DNA of 64,000 bases from Silvimonas terrae (GTDB lineage Bacteria > Pseudomonadota > Gammaproteobacteria > Burkholderiales > Chitinibacteraceae), in NCBI RefSeq assembly GCF_014202765.1, contig NZ_JACHHN010000002.1:558001-622000 (forward strand), given 5' to 3'. Within the stretch, counting starts at the first letter, position 1. Every line of letters begins with the position of its first letter. Below, piece after piece: positions 17,373-25,955 of this stretch. Both the position numbers and the translations under genes were made by a program. The notes under the pieces were generated by a model. The model had not been told where the DNA came from and ran no database searches. It worked only from the letters and a program-made list of their open reading frames with translations.

Positions 17373-17642
17373 ATGGCCACCGCTCGCGCAATGCTGGGTG
17401 AAGCGCCGTGCCTGTGCTGCGGCAAACCGACGCCGGTCAAGGAACAAGCCAACGGGCTGGCCATCATGACTTGCAACTGGTGTGACGTGAAAGTGCAGTC
17501 ATTCAGCAAGATTTCCGATGCCAAAATGCGCGCCCGCATCATCGGCGGCGCACCGGTCAAACCCGCCAGCCCCTCCCCGGCGCCAGCCGCTGCACCGGCA
17601 CCGGCAGCAGAGCCAGCGCGGCGAGGCGGGCTGATTCTCTAA
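17373..17642 (+). CDS. Small zinc-ribbon phage protein, 89 aa
   Basis: Two CxxC pairs, CLCCGK (residues 13-18) and TCNWC (34-38), are spaced as in a zinc ribbon, followed by a Pro/Ala-rich tail. Such small proteins often act as transcription regulators; PM2 has two small regulators between rep and the structural genes, and this could be an equivalent, which is inference. It starts two bases after the previous stop and overlaps the convergent gene at 17639 by four bases. Confidence 0.7.
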   Translation: MATARAMLGEAPCLCCGKPTPVKEQANGLAIMTCNWCDVKVQSFSKISDAKMRARIIGGAPVKPASPSPAPAAAPAPAAEPARRGGLIL

Positions 17643-17884
17643 TCGGCGGCGCCTTCGGTGTAAATCACACTGGCGATGCCTTTTTTGTCGGCAGTGTCGT
17701 AATAAATCCAGTCAAAGCCGCCCAACTGATCACGCGTAAGTGGGGCTGAAGCAAGAATTACGAGGCCGGGAACATCGAAAAACACACGCTTGAACATCAG
17801 TTCAGCGTCTGATGCCTGATCTTCCCGAACGATGGCCATGAGGATGGCGGGCAAGGGCACTTCTGAGCGGAAAAGGTCCGCCAT
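17639..17884 (-). CDS. Small minus-strand prophage protein, 81 aa (unknown)
   Basis: The ATG at 17884 has a clear ribosome site (GCAGGAGCG, seven bases before). The protein begins MADLFRSEVPLPAILMAIVR and ends TADKKGIASVIYTEGAAD. It is soluble and has no recognised domain. The frame stays open far upstream, but only because of GC bias; the ribosome site fixes the start. It lies against the phage transcription direction, so it may be expressed in the lysogen. Confidence 0.6.
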   Translation of the reverse strand: MADLFRSEVPLPAILMAIVREDQASDAELMFKRVFFDVPGLVILASAPLTRDQLGGFDWIYYDTADKKGIASVIYTEGAAD

Positions 17885-17962
17885 ATGCGCTCCTGCCCTG
17901 ATGGCATAACCAATGCTGCCCGCTGGCACGCGGGCAAATATTCTGAACATATAGGAAGAAAG

Positions 17963-18463
17963 ATGAGCAACGTTAATCAGACCAATTATGCGAATGGCGA
18001 GGAAATTAGCAACCCGTCTGTAGACGGTGGGCTTGATCCGTTTCTCGTACTGGAACATCAAGCCAGCCTGCACGATGCCGGCATTGCTGCGCAATACGCC
18101 GTGGCCACGGGCGAACCCGAACCCCTGCCGGCAGACCCTGCCGCCGAATTCGGCATTGTGCTGACCATGGCCCGCGCCGTGCTGGCGCCGCTTTATCCGT
18201 CCCTGAGCAAGGTTTACACCGACGACGTCATTGCCAATCTTAGCCGCGCTGCCGCGCCTGTCATGGGCAAATACGGTTTCACGTCCAACGGCTTCCTTGA
18301 AAAGTTTGGGCCAGAAATTACGCTGGCTGTGGTGGCTGTTCCCGTGGCGCTGGAAACCGTAAAGGCCATTCGCCACGACACCGCCGAACGCAAGGCAGCG
18401 CAAGAGCGCGAGGCCGCCAACGAGGAAGCAGCGAAGGCGGTAGCCAATGGCGAAGGGGCGTAA
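17963..18463 (+). CDS. Phage protein of 166 aa with a hydrophobic segment, upstream of the ATPase
   Basis: I chose the ATG at 17963 (AGGAAG ribosome site) over the upstream start. The protein has an acidic N-terminal part, then a weak hydrophobic segment near residues 118-135 (EITLAVVAVPVALETV) and a charged, helical tail (ERKAAQEREAANEEAAKA). It overlaps the ATPase start by 17 bases. A fragment of it is fused to the ATPase in the remnant prophage. Probably a virion or assembly protein. Confidence 0.7.
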   Translation: MSNVNQTNYANGEEISNPSVDGGLDPFLVLEHQASLHDAGIAAQYAVATGEPEPLPADPAAEFGIVLTMARAVLAPLYPSLSKVYTDDVIANLSRAAAPVMGKYGFTSNGFLEKFGPEITLAVVAVPVALETVKAIRHDTAERKAAQEREAANEEAAKAVANGEGA

Positions 18464-19118
18464 ACCACGGGCGGGCGGGGCGTCTGCCTCCCCGCAAGTC
18501 AGCCGGGCGAACAAGGCCGACATTCGGGCCATTCTCGGGGCGTCCGGCTCGGGCAAAACCACCTATGTCATGCAACAGCTACGCCAGGACAAACCTGACC
18601 GGCTGTTGATTTGGGATACCAAGGGCGAGTTTTCGCAAGAGGGCTACGCGGCGCCGGTTCGGTCGATTTCTGAACTGGTGGCCGCCGTGCGCAAGTCGGA
18701 AAAGTGGAAACTGGCCCTGATCCCGTATGGCACGCCCAACGAACGGCGCAAGCTGTTCGATATGTTCGCCGCGCTGGCTTTTGCGGCAGGGCGCTGCACG
18801 GTGGTGGCTGAGGAAATTTCAGGTGTGGCGGTGGGCGGAAAGATCAACGCCCCCGGCTGGCAGGACATCATCAACCGGGGGCGCACATATGGCCTGACTG
18901 TTTACGCCCTGTCACAGCGGCCCGCGCTCATGGACAAGGAGACGTTAGGCAACGCTTCCGTAATCCGGTGCGGGCGACTAGCCTGGAAGGCTGATGCCAA
19001 AATCATGGCTGATTGCCTCTTTATCCCGCAAGACGCACTTTTGCAGTTACACGATCTCGAATTTTACGAACGAGAAAAGGGCACTACGACACACGGTCAG
19101 ATCGTAATTAATCCCTGA
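18447..19118 (+). CDS. Packaging ATPase (P9-like), copy 2
   Basis: A 223-aa P-loop protein: Walker A GASGSGKTT at residues 31-39 and Walker B CTVVAEE at 117-123, followed by GRTYGLTVYALSQRPALMD, a sensor-like pattern found in FtsK/HerA-type packaging ATPases. Next to a jelly-roll capsid gene this is the genome-packaging ATPase of PM2-type phages. The N-terminal basic stretch KGRKPR may bind DNA. It overlaps the gene before it by 17 bases and the convergent FRG gene by 11. Zot-type assembly ATPases are a more distant alternative, but there is no membrane span here. Confidence 0.83.
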   Translation: MAKGRKPRAGGASASPQVSRANKADIRAILGASGSGKTTYVMQQLRQDKPDRLLIWDTKGEFSQEGYAAPVRSISELVAAVRKSEKWKLALIPYGTPNERRKLFDMFAALAFAAGRCTVVAEEISGVAVGGKINAPGWQDIINRGRTYGLTVYALSQRPALMDKETLGNASVIRCGRLAWKADAKIMADCLFIPQDALLQLHDLEFYEREKGTTTHGQIVINP

Positions 19119-19812
19119 CAGTGTCGTTTAAATGTGAGCACAGACCGTTCAGATCAGGGAATAGGGTCTTGGTGTTTATTCCCATTAATCGTAGCGATTC
19201 AATCATGTACCCCCTTTGTTTTTCCGGGATAACGAGCTCCGTAAGTCTGCCTTTAAGTTCTGTATTTTTGTCTAGAGGGACGTAGGTTTTTGTTCGACTG
19301 GAAAAACGGTGCAAGGTAAACCAACCTTGTTGGGCGTTTACCCGTGCATTGTTGTTTTTGGGCTGAACAAAAATCGTCTTCCCGGCGCCAAATGGATCGA
19401 AGTCGGGGGCGTGTGCGCGGGTCTCCGTTGGAGGGTCACTAAACATATAGACGTAGACATCGCCTTCTTTCGCATCTGCGCATGCGAACCACAAAGCGAC
19501 AAGAGGACTGGAGGTCCAGTCCAGCAGCCGTGTTTTCATTCCATGATGCTGAGCCACCACCATTAAATCCAAATCGCTTAAATTCGGGTTTGTGAGCAAG
19601 TGCGCTCCTTGAAGGCGAAACTGTTCAAGTAGTTTTTTTTCTCTTTCAATGGTGTCTTTCTTTGGATTGTCTCGGGCTATGTTGGGCACGAGATTTCCTC
19701 TTACAGCCTGTCCTCGAAAAAAAGCCAACTCGCCCAAAACAATAGGCCATTGAATTACTTCAATAAATTTTGAAAAACTCCCAACTTCATGGGATTCCAT
19801 TTCTTTTGCCAT
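19108..19812 (-). CDS. FRG-domain protein, prophage cargo
   Basis: A 234-aa protein with FFRGQ near residue 31 and the pattern AQHHGMKTRLLDWTSSPLVA (about residues 79-98), the two blocks that name the FRG domain (Phe-Arg-Gly). FRG proteins are found in phages and defence islands; their chemistry is not settled. It lies on the minus strand in the same slot that holds two membrane proteins in the remnant prophage, and is less GC-rich than the phage genes around it. I chose the ATG at 19812; the frame is open to 19863, inside the conserved leader. An anti-phage role is inferred. Confidence 0.82.
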   Translation of the reverse strand: MAKEMESHEVGSFSKFIEVIQWPIVLGELAFFRGQAVRGNLVPNIARDNPKKDTIEREKKLLEQFRLQGAHLLTNPNLSDLDLMVVAQHHGMKTRLLDWTSSPLVALWFACADAKEGDVYVYMFSDPPTETRAHAPDFDPFGAGKTIFVQPKNNNARVNAQQGWFTLHRFSSRTKTYVPLDKNTELKGRLTELVIPEKQRGYMIESLRLMGINTKTLFPDLNGLCSHLNDTVRD

Positions 19813-19833
19813 TTTCTTCTTTTCGACGAACGG

Positions 19834-19972
19834 AAAGGGGCATATTAGACGGGTGACCGGCACCCCACCAACTCCTGGATGACGCCCCTTTGCCGGGCGT
19901 TTCTTTTTTGCCGATTCTTCGGGCTTGCAAGCTGTGTCTCACACATCAACCAAGCCCAAGGGAGGGCAAAAC
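19834..19972 (+). promoter_or_regulatory. Conserved two-hairpin leader before the 31-aa membrane gene, copy 2
   Basis: AAAGGGGC (19834-19841) pairs with GCCCCTTT (19884-19891) with an inner GGGTG/CACCC pair. A second stem GGGCTTG/CAAGCCC surrounds TGTG/CACA, just before the GGGAGGG ribosome site. The inner pair of the first hairpin differs between copies (GGGT/ACCC against GGGTG/CACCC) but remains paired. Probably the late promoter region or a structured RNA leader. Confidence 0.55.
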
Positions 19973-19973
19973 A

Positions 19974-20069
19974 ATGAATTCGTATCTCAAGACCGCACTG
20001 GTGGCGATTGTTGCCGTTGCTGTTGTCATGCGCGTTGACCCGCTGAAAAAGATCGTGATTGGCGGCTAA
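19974..20069 (+). CDS. 31-aa one-span membrane protein, copy 2
   Basis: A 31-aa protein, MNSYLKTALVAIVAVAVVMR plus a basic tail DPLKKIVIGG, with one membrane span. It is followed 41 bases later by the capsid gene. PM2 virions have an internal membrane with several such tiny proteins, so a virion membrane role is likely. It is too short for routine gene calling but is conserved in both prophages. Confidence 0.8.
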   Translation: MNSYLKTALVAIVAVAVVMRVDPLKKIVIGG

Positions 20070-20110
20070 GCCGTCCCGTCTTTTCCGACAACAACAGAGG
20101 ATCAATCGCA

Positions 20111-20295
20111 ATGGGCATGCTCAAGAAACAACTGAGCTTTATGAACGTGGCGCCGGGCGTGACGGCTACCGTCAATTTGCCGCTCGGCCCGACTTACGAA
20201 CGCTGGATTTTCAATTTCGGCGGCACCACGTTCAACAAGTCTCACCTGACCGATATTCGCCTGCGGGTGAATGGTCGCGTCATCCACCAGTGCAG
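20111..20295 (+). pseudogene. Major capsid protein gene, 5' part, broken by the transposon
   Basis: The first 61 codons, with the pattern GVTATVNLPLGPTYERWIFN that resembles the beginning of PM2-type P2 capsid proteins. The frame continues into the transposon end and is lost. Joining base 20295 to 42187 restores a 264-codon gene reading VIHQC|SGADLESLNAF, close to the approximately 270 residues of PM2 P2. Double jelly-roll capsid proteins form the icosahedral shell of tailless phages. Identification rests on length, N-terminal pattern and gene context. Confidence 0.75.
20291..20295 (+). repeat. Target-site duplication TGCAG, left copy
   Basis: TGCAG stands directly before the left transposon end and again directly after the right end (42182-42186). 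Five bases is the duplication length of the Tn3 family. The match is perfect. Confidence 0.95.
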
Positions 20296-20329
20296 GGGGT
20301 CATGCCGGGATGAAGCGGAATTTTACCCA
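20296..20329 (+). repeat. Left terminal inverted repeat of the transposon
   Basis: 34 bases that match the right end with two mismatches: the first 17 are identical (GGGGTCATGCCGGGATG), then AA against TG, then GCGGAATTTTACCCA in both. GGGG at the outer edge is typical for Tn3-family ends. Confidence 0.93.
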
Positions 20330-20512
20330 AATCCATTGCATCATATTGTATTTAAAAGAATAAAATTCCAGCCCCACTCTTCAGTGGATGCGTGGACTCA
20401 ACCGATACGAGGAGCAAGGCAACCTTGAATGATCGCGAAGTAACCCGAAGGGGTCGGGTTCTGCGTGATGTTTTTAGGCTCGACCAAGGACTTCCCCCCT
20501 CTGAAGTTCAGG

Positions 20513-20830
20513 CTATAGATGCCCTGCCAGCCCACTTGCGTACCGCTTGCGTAAAAACCGAAGTGCGGCCGGAGGATGTCGGTTCGCTGGATAACACAGG
20601 CAAGTCCCTAACGCAGAAGGACTCCCCTCCGGCAGCAAGTGGATCAGCTGGCCCTCTTTCAGATGATGGGCGACGTAATACTCCGGCACCCAGACAATGC
20701 CCACCTCCGCAAGTACAACATCCACCATTAACGCCGGATTTCCACGAAGCGCATGTCTGCAACCATTTCCACATGAATGTCCGGGTATGCAACCAGCCCG
20801 ATCACACTCAGGTCATGTTGCGTCCGAGGC
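20513..20830 (-). pseudogene. LysR-type regulator remnant (effector-domain C-terminus)
   Basis: On the minus strand the frame ending at 20513 reads LAEVGIVWVPEYYVAHHLKEGQL and later LCYPANRHPPAALRFL, the usual C-terminal pattern of LysR effector domains. Further upstream in another frame is YPDIHVEMVADMRFVE, which matches the middle of such a domain. The DNA-binding half is missing and the frames are broken, so this is a dead fragment at the left transposon end. The plus-strand open frame here (20392-20859) is its shadow. Confidence 0.6.
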
Positions 20831-20912
20831 AGGAATGGGCGGTCACCGCTCGTCCCTGAGCGGTCAACTGACGTAAAATATTGCCTCCCTTACACCAAAC
20901 AAGGCGGGCTAC

Positions 20913-21842
20913 GTGATCACACTGAATCCGGATCGTGAAGTTGTTCAGATCAATAACTGGGAGGACGTGCTGGCACTGCCCGCGTTTAACCCACGGCTTG
21001 ACCCCGGGGCACACAAACTCAAGGAAATCATTGCCGGGTACACGATGCCGGAGAACGTGAATTGCGGTCTGTCCAACTGCCGGACGCCCCATCAACAGGG
21101 GTATGTCGTTCAGACCGAAGATGGCATGGTCACAAACATTGGCAGCGTATGTGGCAAGAACTACTTTGGGGTGGATTTCACCCGGATGTCCCGAGATTTC
21201 GAGCAGAAGGTCAAGGACAAGGATAATCGGGAGCGGCTGGAAAAGCATCAGCACCGGGTGTCCGGTTACCACTCGAGAATCAAGACCCTCCGGGCTGGTG
21301 ACCGCGGCGGCGATTGGGTCTATCAGATGCAGGCCGCCCTGACGACTCCGAACAAGGGCGTACCCGTATTGATCATCCGGCAGCTCCGCGATCTGCAACG
21401 CACCGGCATTCGTGATGTGATGATGTCCCGCCCGGCGACGGAAGAAGAGATCAAGCTGGATGAAATCCGGCTGGGCGATGAGATCAAACAGCGGCCGTAT
21501 TTCATCAGCGCGGTGATCGGTACCGTGGTGGGTGCCGAAGTGCTCGGGTCGGAAGATAACATCAAGAAACTACTGATCGACGATCTCACGCTGAAGCTCG
21601 AAGAGTTCAAGCGGGTGAAAATCCTGGAACTGTCGTCCACGCAACTCACCCGCTGGAACAAATACTTTTCCGACGTGGAGCTCAAGCTGACCACAGCCGG
21701 GCGGATTATTGCGGGTATGCAGACGCTGGCCACGCGGGAGAATCTGGGGTTTCTGGAAGCGCTGCTGAAGGAAGACAAAGAGAAAGCAGAGTTTGAGCGC
21801 TTTCTTATCCGGCTGGATTCGCCACCAGCTTCGGTCGAATAA
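20913..21842 (+). CDS. Unknown transposon cargo protein, 309 aa
   Basis: A soluble protein with a Cys-containing region at about residues 50-82: NCGLSNCRTPHQQGYVV and later GSVCGKNYFG, which could bind a metal. The rest is helical and charged, with a possible coiled coil after about residue 95 and a helical C-terminal half (ELSSTQLTRWNKYFSDVELK). I do not recognise the family. It is the only plus-strand gene of the left cargo block and stands alone. Confidence 0.7.
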   Translation: MITLNPDREVVQINNWEDVLALPAFNPRLDPGAHKLKEIIAGYTMPENVNCGLSNCRTPHQQGYVVQTEDGMVTNIGSVCGKNYFGVDFTRMSRDFEQKVKDKDNRERLEKHQHRVSGYHSRIKTLRAGDRGGDWVYQMQAALTTPNKGVPVLIIRQLRDLQRTGIRDVMMSRPATEEEIKLDEIRLGDEIKQRPYFISAVIGTVVGAEVLGSEDNIKKLLIDDLTLKLEEFKRVKILELSSTQLTRWNKYFSDVELKLTTAGRIIAGMQTLATRENLGFLEALLKEDKEKAEFERFLIRLDSPPASVE

Positions 21843-22048
21843 CTGGCCGCAACTGCTCTCATAAATTACGCCCGAAAAGTCCACTTGTTCTCGGATCATA
21901 CTCACTGAGCTTTGAATTGTAAGCAAGGTGTGGATTGCATCCCGGCCAGCACCGCCCCCTTGGACGAGAGTGAGGGTCGGCAGGGATTTGCGTGAAAAAT
22001 AGCCACTTCAAAGTCAAGTCGTTGAGCACTGCCGGCAGTTGCTCGAAA

Positions 22049-22624
22049 TCAGCGTGAGGGCTCACATTGCCCTGATGGGTATTGTGTTTCATGGCGGCCT
22101 AGCACATCGGCGCTAGTTATGGAACAGAACAGGTTGTCGAACTCGGTCAAAATTCGACGGGCGGAGACATTTGCCCTTTCTTCCGGGTCGTTGACTAGCA
22201 AATCGCGGCCAGGGACGTCCCAGCCTGCCGGGCTGCGATCTGAGCCCACTGGCCTCTTCACACCTGGTTTTTCCATTTTGGCAGCAGGCATTCTGACGAT
22301 TGCCAATTGGTTCTTCAGCCTTTGCAGGTCCCCACCCAGCCGCTCGCTAAAACATTGCTTTGCCTGATGCATAGTTCTGACGACTTCATACGCTCCGAGA
22401 AGCCAAAGCCACATGAGAGACTCTGCCCTGTCAATGCGTCCGCCGTTGATGCACACGGCGGAGAAGCCTTGGTCCAGATTCTCTATAATTTCGTCCGCTA
22501 TTGTGCAAAGTACGTTCACCCGGCCTGAAAGGTAGAACGAGAATGCGCTGAGCGGGTCGCGCTCGAAAATCTGCTCTTCCGTTGGATTGAAAAGACAAGA
22601 CTGAAATCGCTCGCGATATTTCAT
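22049..22624 (-). CDS. Unknown transposon cargo protein, 191 aa
   Basis: Soluble protein beginning MKYRERFQSCLFNPTEEQIF, with a helical central part (MWLWLLGAYEVVRTMHQAKQC) and a Pro/Arg-rich C-terminal half. No known motif was seen. A shorter open frame (21859-22092) overlaps its end on the same strand but looks doubtful; the remaining 200 bases before the 309-aa gene hold nothing else I can name. Confidence 0.55.
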   Translation of the reverse strand: MKYRERFQSCLFNPTEEQIFERDPLSAFSFYLSGRVNVLCTIADEIIENLDQGFSAVCINGGRIDRAESLMWLWLLGAYEVVRTMHQAKQCFSERLGGDLQRLKNQLAIVRMPAAKMEKPGVKRPVGSDRSPAGWDVPGRDLLVNDPEERANVSARRILTEFDNLFCSITSADVLGRHETQYPSGQCEPSR

Positions 22625-22728
22625 GTCGGCGTTACCTTTGATCGGTGCTGGAGGCGGCTATTTTTGCCCACCCCCTCGGAAAGGTAAAAGTTTTCACATG
22701 ACGCTGATTTGTAGGTGACTGTCAGCCC

Positions 22729-23490
22729 TCAAAGGGCCCGGATAAATATGTGTAAAACCTGCCCTGCGCCTACAGGAGCCTCTTTGACTTCCAGGTATGG
22801 TTGCCGGCGGACGAGTTCACCAAGCTTTTTGCATCCATAATAGCGTGCGTCAAACGACGAATGATTCGTCAGGATGAATGACCCCACCGAAGCCAGAGGC
22901 GCCCAGCCGTCCTCGCCCGCCTTGGCGTCAACTGCGCCACGCAGAAGTTCTTCCAGCGGCGGCAGATTGGTGGACAGCCTCGACTCGATCGCCTTTGATT
23001 CCTGGATCTTCTGTGCCTTTGGGTCCGACGCGACCACGAGTGGTCGCAGTATCTCTGTAAAAACAAACTTGTCGCAGGCAGCAACAAAAGGCGCGGGAGT
23101 CTTCTGCTCTCCAAAGCCAAATACCGTCAGCCCAGACTCCCTGAGCCGGGTGGCGAGGCGCGTATAGTCGCTGTCTGACGAGACAATGCAAAAGCCGCCC
23201 ATATCGCCCATGTGCAGCAAATCCATCGCATCGATGATCAGGGCGGAGTCCGTTGCATTCTTGCCGGACGTGTATGCAAATTGCTGGATCGGCTGAATGG
23301 CTTGCGTATGCAAGACCTCTTTCCATCCCTTGAGGTTGGTGGTGGTCCAGTCACCGTAAGCGCGCTTGACATTGGTTGTGCCATATTTCGCTATTTCGGC
23401 AAGCAACTCCTGAACAATGGACGCTTGCGCGTTGTCGGCATCAATGAGGACGGCAAGCTTGAGAGTGGGGGCGGTTGCCGGGTAGGTCAT
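22729..23490 (-). CDS. NYN-domain (LabA/DUF88) nuclease-like protein
   Basis: From the ATG at 23490 the protein has 253 residues. The N-terminal 140 residues show the NYN/PIN pattern: LAVLIDADNAQ (first acidic pair), KNATDSALIIDAMDLL (second), CIVSSDSDYTRLATRLRESG (third). These Asp residues bind metal in NYN ribonucleases. The C-terminal part (residues 175-250) resembles the OST-HTH/LOTUS RNA-binding domain that often accompanies NYN in bacterial LabA-type proteins. So a role in RNA cleavage or processing is likely. It stands alone on the minus strand in the left cargo block. Confidence 0.85.
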   Translation of the reverse strand: MTYPATAPTLKLAVLIDADNAQASIVQELLAEIAKYGTTNVKRAYGDWTTTNLKGWKEVLHTQAIQPIQQFAYTSGKNATDSALIIDAMDLLHMGDMGGFCIVSSDSDYTRLATRLRESGLTVFGFGEQKTPAPFVAACDKFVFTEILRPLVVASDPKAQKIQESKAIESRLSTNLPPLEELLRGAVDAKAGEDGWAPLASVGSFILTNHSSFDARYYGCKKLGELVRRQPYLEVKEAPVGAGQVLHIFIRAL

Positions 23491-23680
23491 GGCATTCCTT
23501 GTTATGTACGGTTTTGCTTGTGCGTGGTTAATCGACTTGGCTTGCCGATACAGAGAAACCGGTGGCAATCAATCCACCTCGGGAATGGGGCCGACTCATA
23601 ACACGATTGCGGGCAGAAAAATAAGACCCGCATGCCCGCCAAAATTGAAGTCACAAACCCCTCCGAACGCTCCTGGAATA

Positions 23681-24535
23681 CTAGTGGAATTCCCTTTTGG
23701 CCAAAATCTCACCCGTCTTTTTCACGTAGTACACAACCTCTTTTACTTCGAACGGAATTGCCTGCCGCAGAACCACAACATCATAGGGCTGGTCTATAGT
23801 CGGGCTAATGATGGTTGGCGATCCCTCAATGAAGCTTGCTCCGATAATTTTTCCCACAAAAAGCACCGAAATCGGCTCCTTTGGCAGGGCCTTAGCTCGT
23901 GCTAAAGGGATGCTAAAACTGTCTTGGAATCCAGCCCCGTTTGACGTCATTAGCTGACCATACCAAGGACTGGTAATGTCAATGGCCAAGGCAAACTCTG
24001 TGGCACGGGTTCGACTGACGTCACGGCTTGAACCAAACGCGTTGCGGCCCGTGTAGGCGTCATACTTGCCAACGATTTCGTCGACCTCACATATCGTCCA
24101 CTGGTTATAAGGGCCTTTCGTGGTGCCGCATCCATAGCCATAGCGCGGGGTGTGGAAGACCTCTTGATCAGGATCATATTCGAATCTGGAAAGGCGCTCG
24201 AACTTCTTAATTTGAAATGCGTAGAGTGCACCAGGATTCAAAGGTGCTATCGCACGGGGCAAGTCCAACGTTCGCGCCTCATACTCATCCGAAGTTTCGA
24301 ATTCGCCCTTTCGCATGGATTCAGTTTTCTTCTCAAAAAACCTGTAAAAGGCGGTGGGGTTATTGCCTGAATAACCTGGCGGCAATCTCTCGGCCGTTGC
24401 ATCAAATGGGGTCGGCGGCCAGCCTTCCTTGTTTACTGACTTGCCTACACTTGAACTGGGTTTTGTCGCCTCGACACATGGTGTGATTGCTGTCGCAATG
24501 AGAGATGCAATAAGGAGGGTTGCTCCGGGTTTCAT
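23681..24535 (-). CDS. Secreted protein of unknown function, 284 aa
   Basis: An N-terminal signal peptide (MKPGATLLIASLIATAITPC, probable cleavage after VEA) leads to a periplasmic or extracellular domain. The segment MRKGEFETSDEYEAR is a recurrent motif of periplasmic proteins of unknown function. There are two Cys residues (CGTTKGPYNQWTIC) near each other that could form a disulfide. The cellular role is unknown. It is separated by about 160 bases from the DUF2971 gene on the same strand. Confidence 0.65.
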   Translation of the reverse strand: MKPGATLLIASLIATAITPCVEATKPSSSVGKSVNKEGWPPTPFDATAERLPPGYSGNNPTAFYRFFEKKTESMRKGEFETSDEYEARTLDLPRAIAPLNPGALYAFQIKKFERLSRFEYDPDQEVFHTPRYGYGCGTTKGPYNQWTICEVDEIVGKYDAYTGRNAFGSSRDVSRTRATEFALAIDITSPWYGQLMTSNGAGFQDSFSIPLARAKALPKEPISVLFVGKIIGASFIEGSPTIISPTIDQPYDVVVLRQAIPFEVKEVVYYVKKTGEILAKREFH

Positions 24536-24693
24536 GGCTGAGTTCCTGTATTTTTGGTTTATTTAATTTTTATTACTTTTACCAGCAAGCCCTGTTTTTA
24601 ACCGGATGTATTGCTATGGAGACAAGGGAAAAGTCCACGACGGCGGCATAAAATTTGTTCCTGTACTTACTTTTTATTGATAAAGATCGCACT

Positions 24694-25869
24694 TTACCAG
24701 CTTCGATAAGGCGTCCCGGAGGTGCTAACAAGATCGTGACCGATGGGTACATTTCTTGAAATGCAAAGCGAATAAACAGCATCCCTTGCAAGTAATGGGT
24801 GCTGATTCGGTCCAACAGTGATGCTCTTCAGCAAGGAGCCAGCCTCATGCTGAGCACCCAGTTGGAACTCGACATAAGGAACGATGCCTGAGCGCCCGGG
24901 TCGGTATTTTATTCCTTGGGCTTGGTGTACCTCGTGATGCATTTCTGGAAACGCTTCAATTGTTTTAGCGAGCATGACTTCATCACTTACAAGTGGCCAC
25001 GGAGATATCAGGCGCCATTCCTTTTCCTCCTGAAAGCCCTTGTGTTTGAAGATGGCCGCATAGCGCCTTATCGTAGCCCTCATAATTAATATTACGGCGT
25101 TGAACTGCATTTCCTCAGTTAAACCCGGCTGCAGTTCAAGCAAGTCTCGGAGAGCTCCACCAGGGTGCAAAATTTCATCCAGGTAATGAAGCAAAAAACC
25201 TGTCATTGCCTTGCGCTGGGTATCTTGGTCATAAATGCATTTGGCAAGCAGCCATTGCTGTTGTTTTTGATTTGCTTGATTCTTCAAAGCATCGAAGTCC
25301 CAACCCAGCGAATATCCGGTCTCGCCACCATAAGCACGCCATTGACTGAGCGTGTCATCTTGTTCTGAGAACGAAATCACAAATACGGGATCATCAAGTT
25401 TTTCAATGTTCTCATGAATGGCATGAAACACCCTCTTTCGGGTTTCATCTATTTCCGCTACCCACAATTCTTTCGCTACCTCTTTGGCCAGTTCCAGACC
25501 CAATTGAAATTCAGAGGTGTCGTTAAGGTAACGAATGGCAGTTGCCCACAGTGACAGCCCCTTCTCCGGTGGCGAGCCAAGAATGCCCATCAGTCCTGCA
25601 ACCGTCGTGTAGTGAAATAGCCGGCCTTTTTCTGGGTATTCGCTCTGTATTGCTTGAACAGCCTGACTTGACATGACTCGCAAAGAGAGCATGTCCGCCT
25701 CAGCGTGAAAAGCGTGCTCCTCGGCAAGAAGCTGTTGCCACTTACTGTCCGTTGGGTCGGCATTCATCTGTTCCAGTTTGTGCCGTCTTTTTTTTAAAAT
25801 GCCAGCGCTCAGTTTCAATTGCTCAAGTTGTTCTGATTTTGTCAGCGAGATCATTTTTATCAGCTTCAC
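24694..25869 (-). CDS. DUF2971-family protein
   Basis: A 391-aa protein. After a helical N-terminal region come the DUF2971 blocks: FHYTTVAGLMGIL, LWATAIRYLNDTSEFQLG, VISFSEQDDTLSQWRAYG and FQEEKEWRLI. The family is widespread, often in mobile and defence regions, and its activity is not known. The N-terminal 70 residues (SEQLEQLKLSAGILKKRRHKLEQM) look like coiled coil. Start could also be the Met six codons in. Confidence 0.8.
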   Translation of the reverse strand: MKLIKMISLTKSEQLEQLKLSAGILKKRRHKLEQMNADPTDSKWQQLLAEEHAFHAEADMLSLRVMSSQAVQAIQSEYPEKGRLFHYTTVAGLMGILGSPPEKGLSLWATAIRYLNDTSEFQLGLELAKEVAKELWVAEIDETRKRVFHAIHENIEKLDDPVFVISFSEQDDTLSQWRAYGGETGYSLGWDFDALKNQANQKQQQWLLAKCIYDQDTQRKAMTGFLLHYLDEILHPGGALRDLLELQPGLTEEMQFNAVILIMRATIRRYAAIFKHKGFQEEKEWRLISPWPLVSDEVMLAKTIEAFPEMHHEVHQAQGIKYRPGRSGIVPYVEFQLGAQHEAGSLLKSITVGPNQHPLLARDAVYSLCISRNVPIGHDLVSTSGTPYRSW

Positions 25870-25955
25870 GATATTGGTTGCACCTCAAAGGGGTCGACTT
25901 CGGCTCGGTCGCACAAAAGGCGACAGCATCCAGACGAGTCATAAAACCCAAAGGC

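Noticed and set aside
17639-18562. Minus-strand frame of 307 codons
   Set aside because: Only the last 81 codons have a ribosome site and natural composition; the upstream part is antisense to the 166-aa gene and the ATPase.
21859-22092. 77-codon minus-strand frame after the 191-aa cargo gene
   Set aside because: It overlaps the gene by 44 bases and has low-complexity Pro/Arg/Cys composition; evidence is too weak to list.
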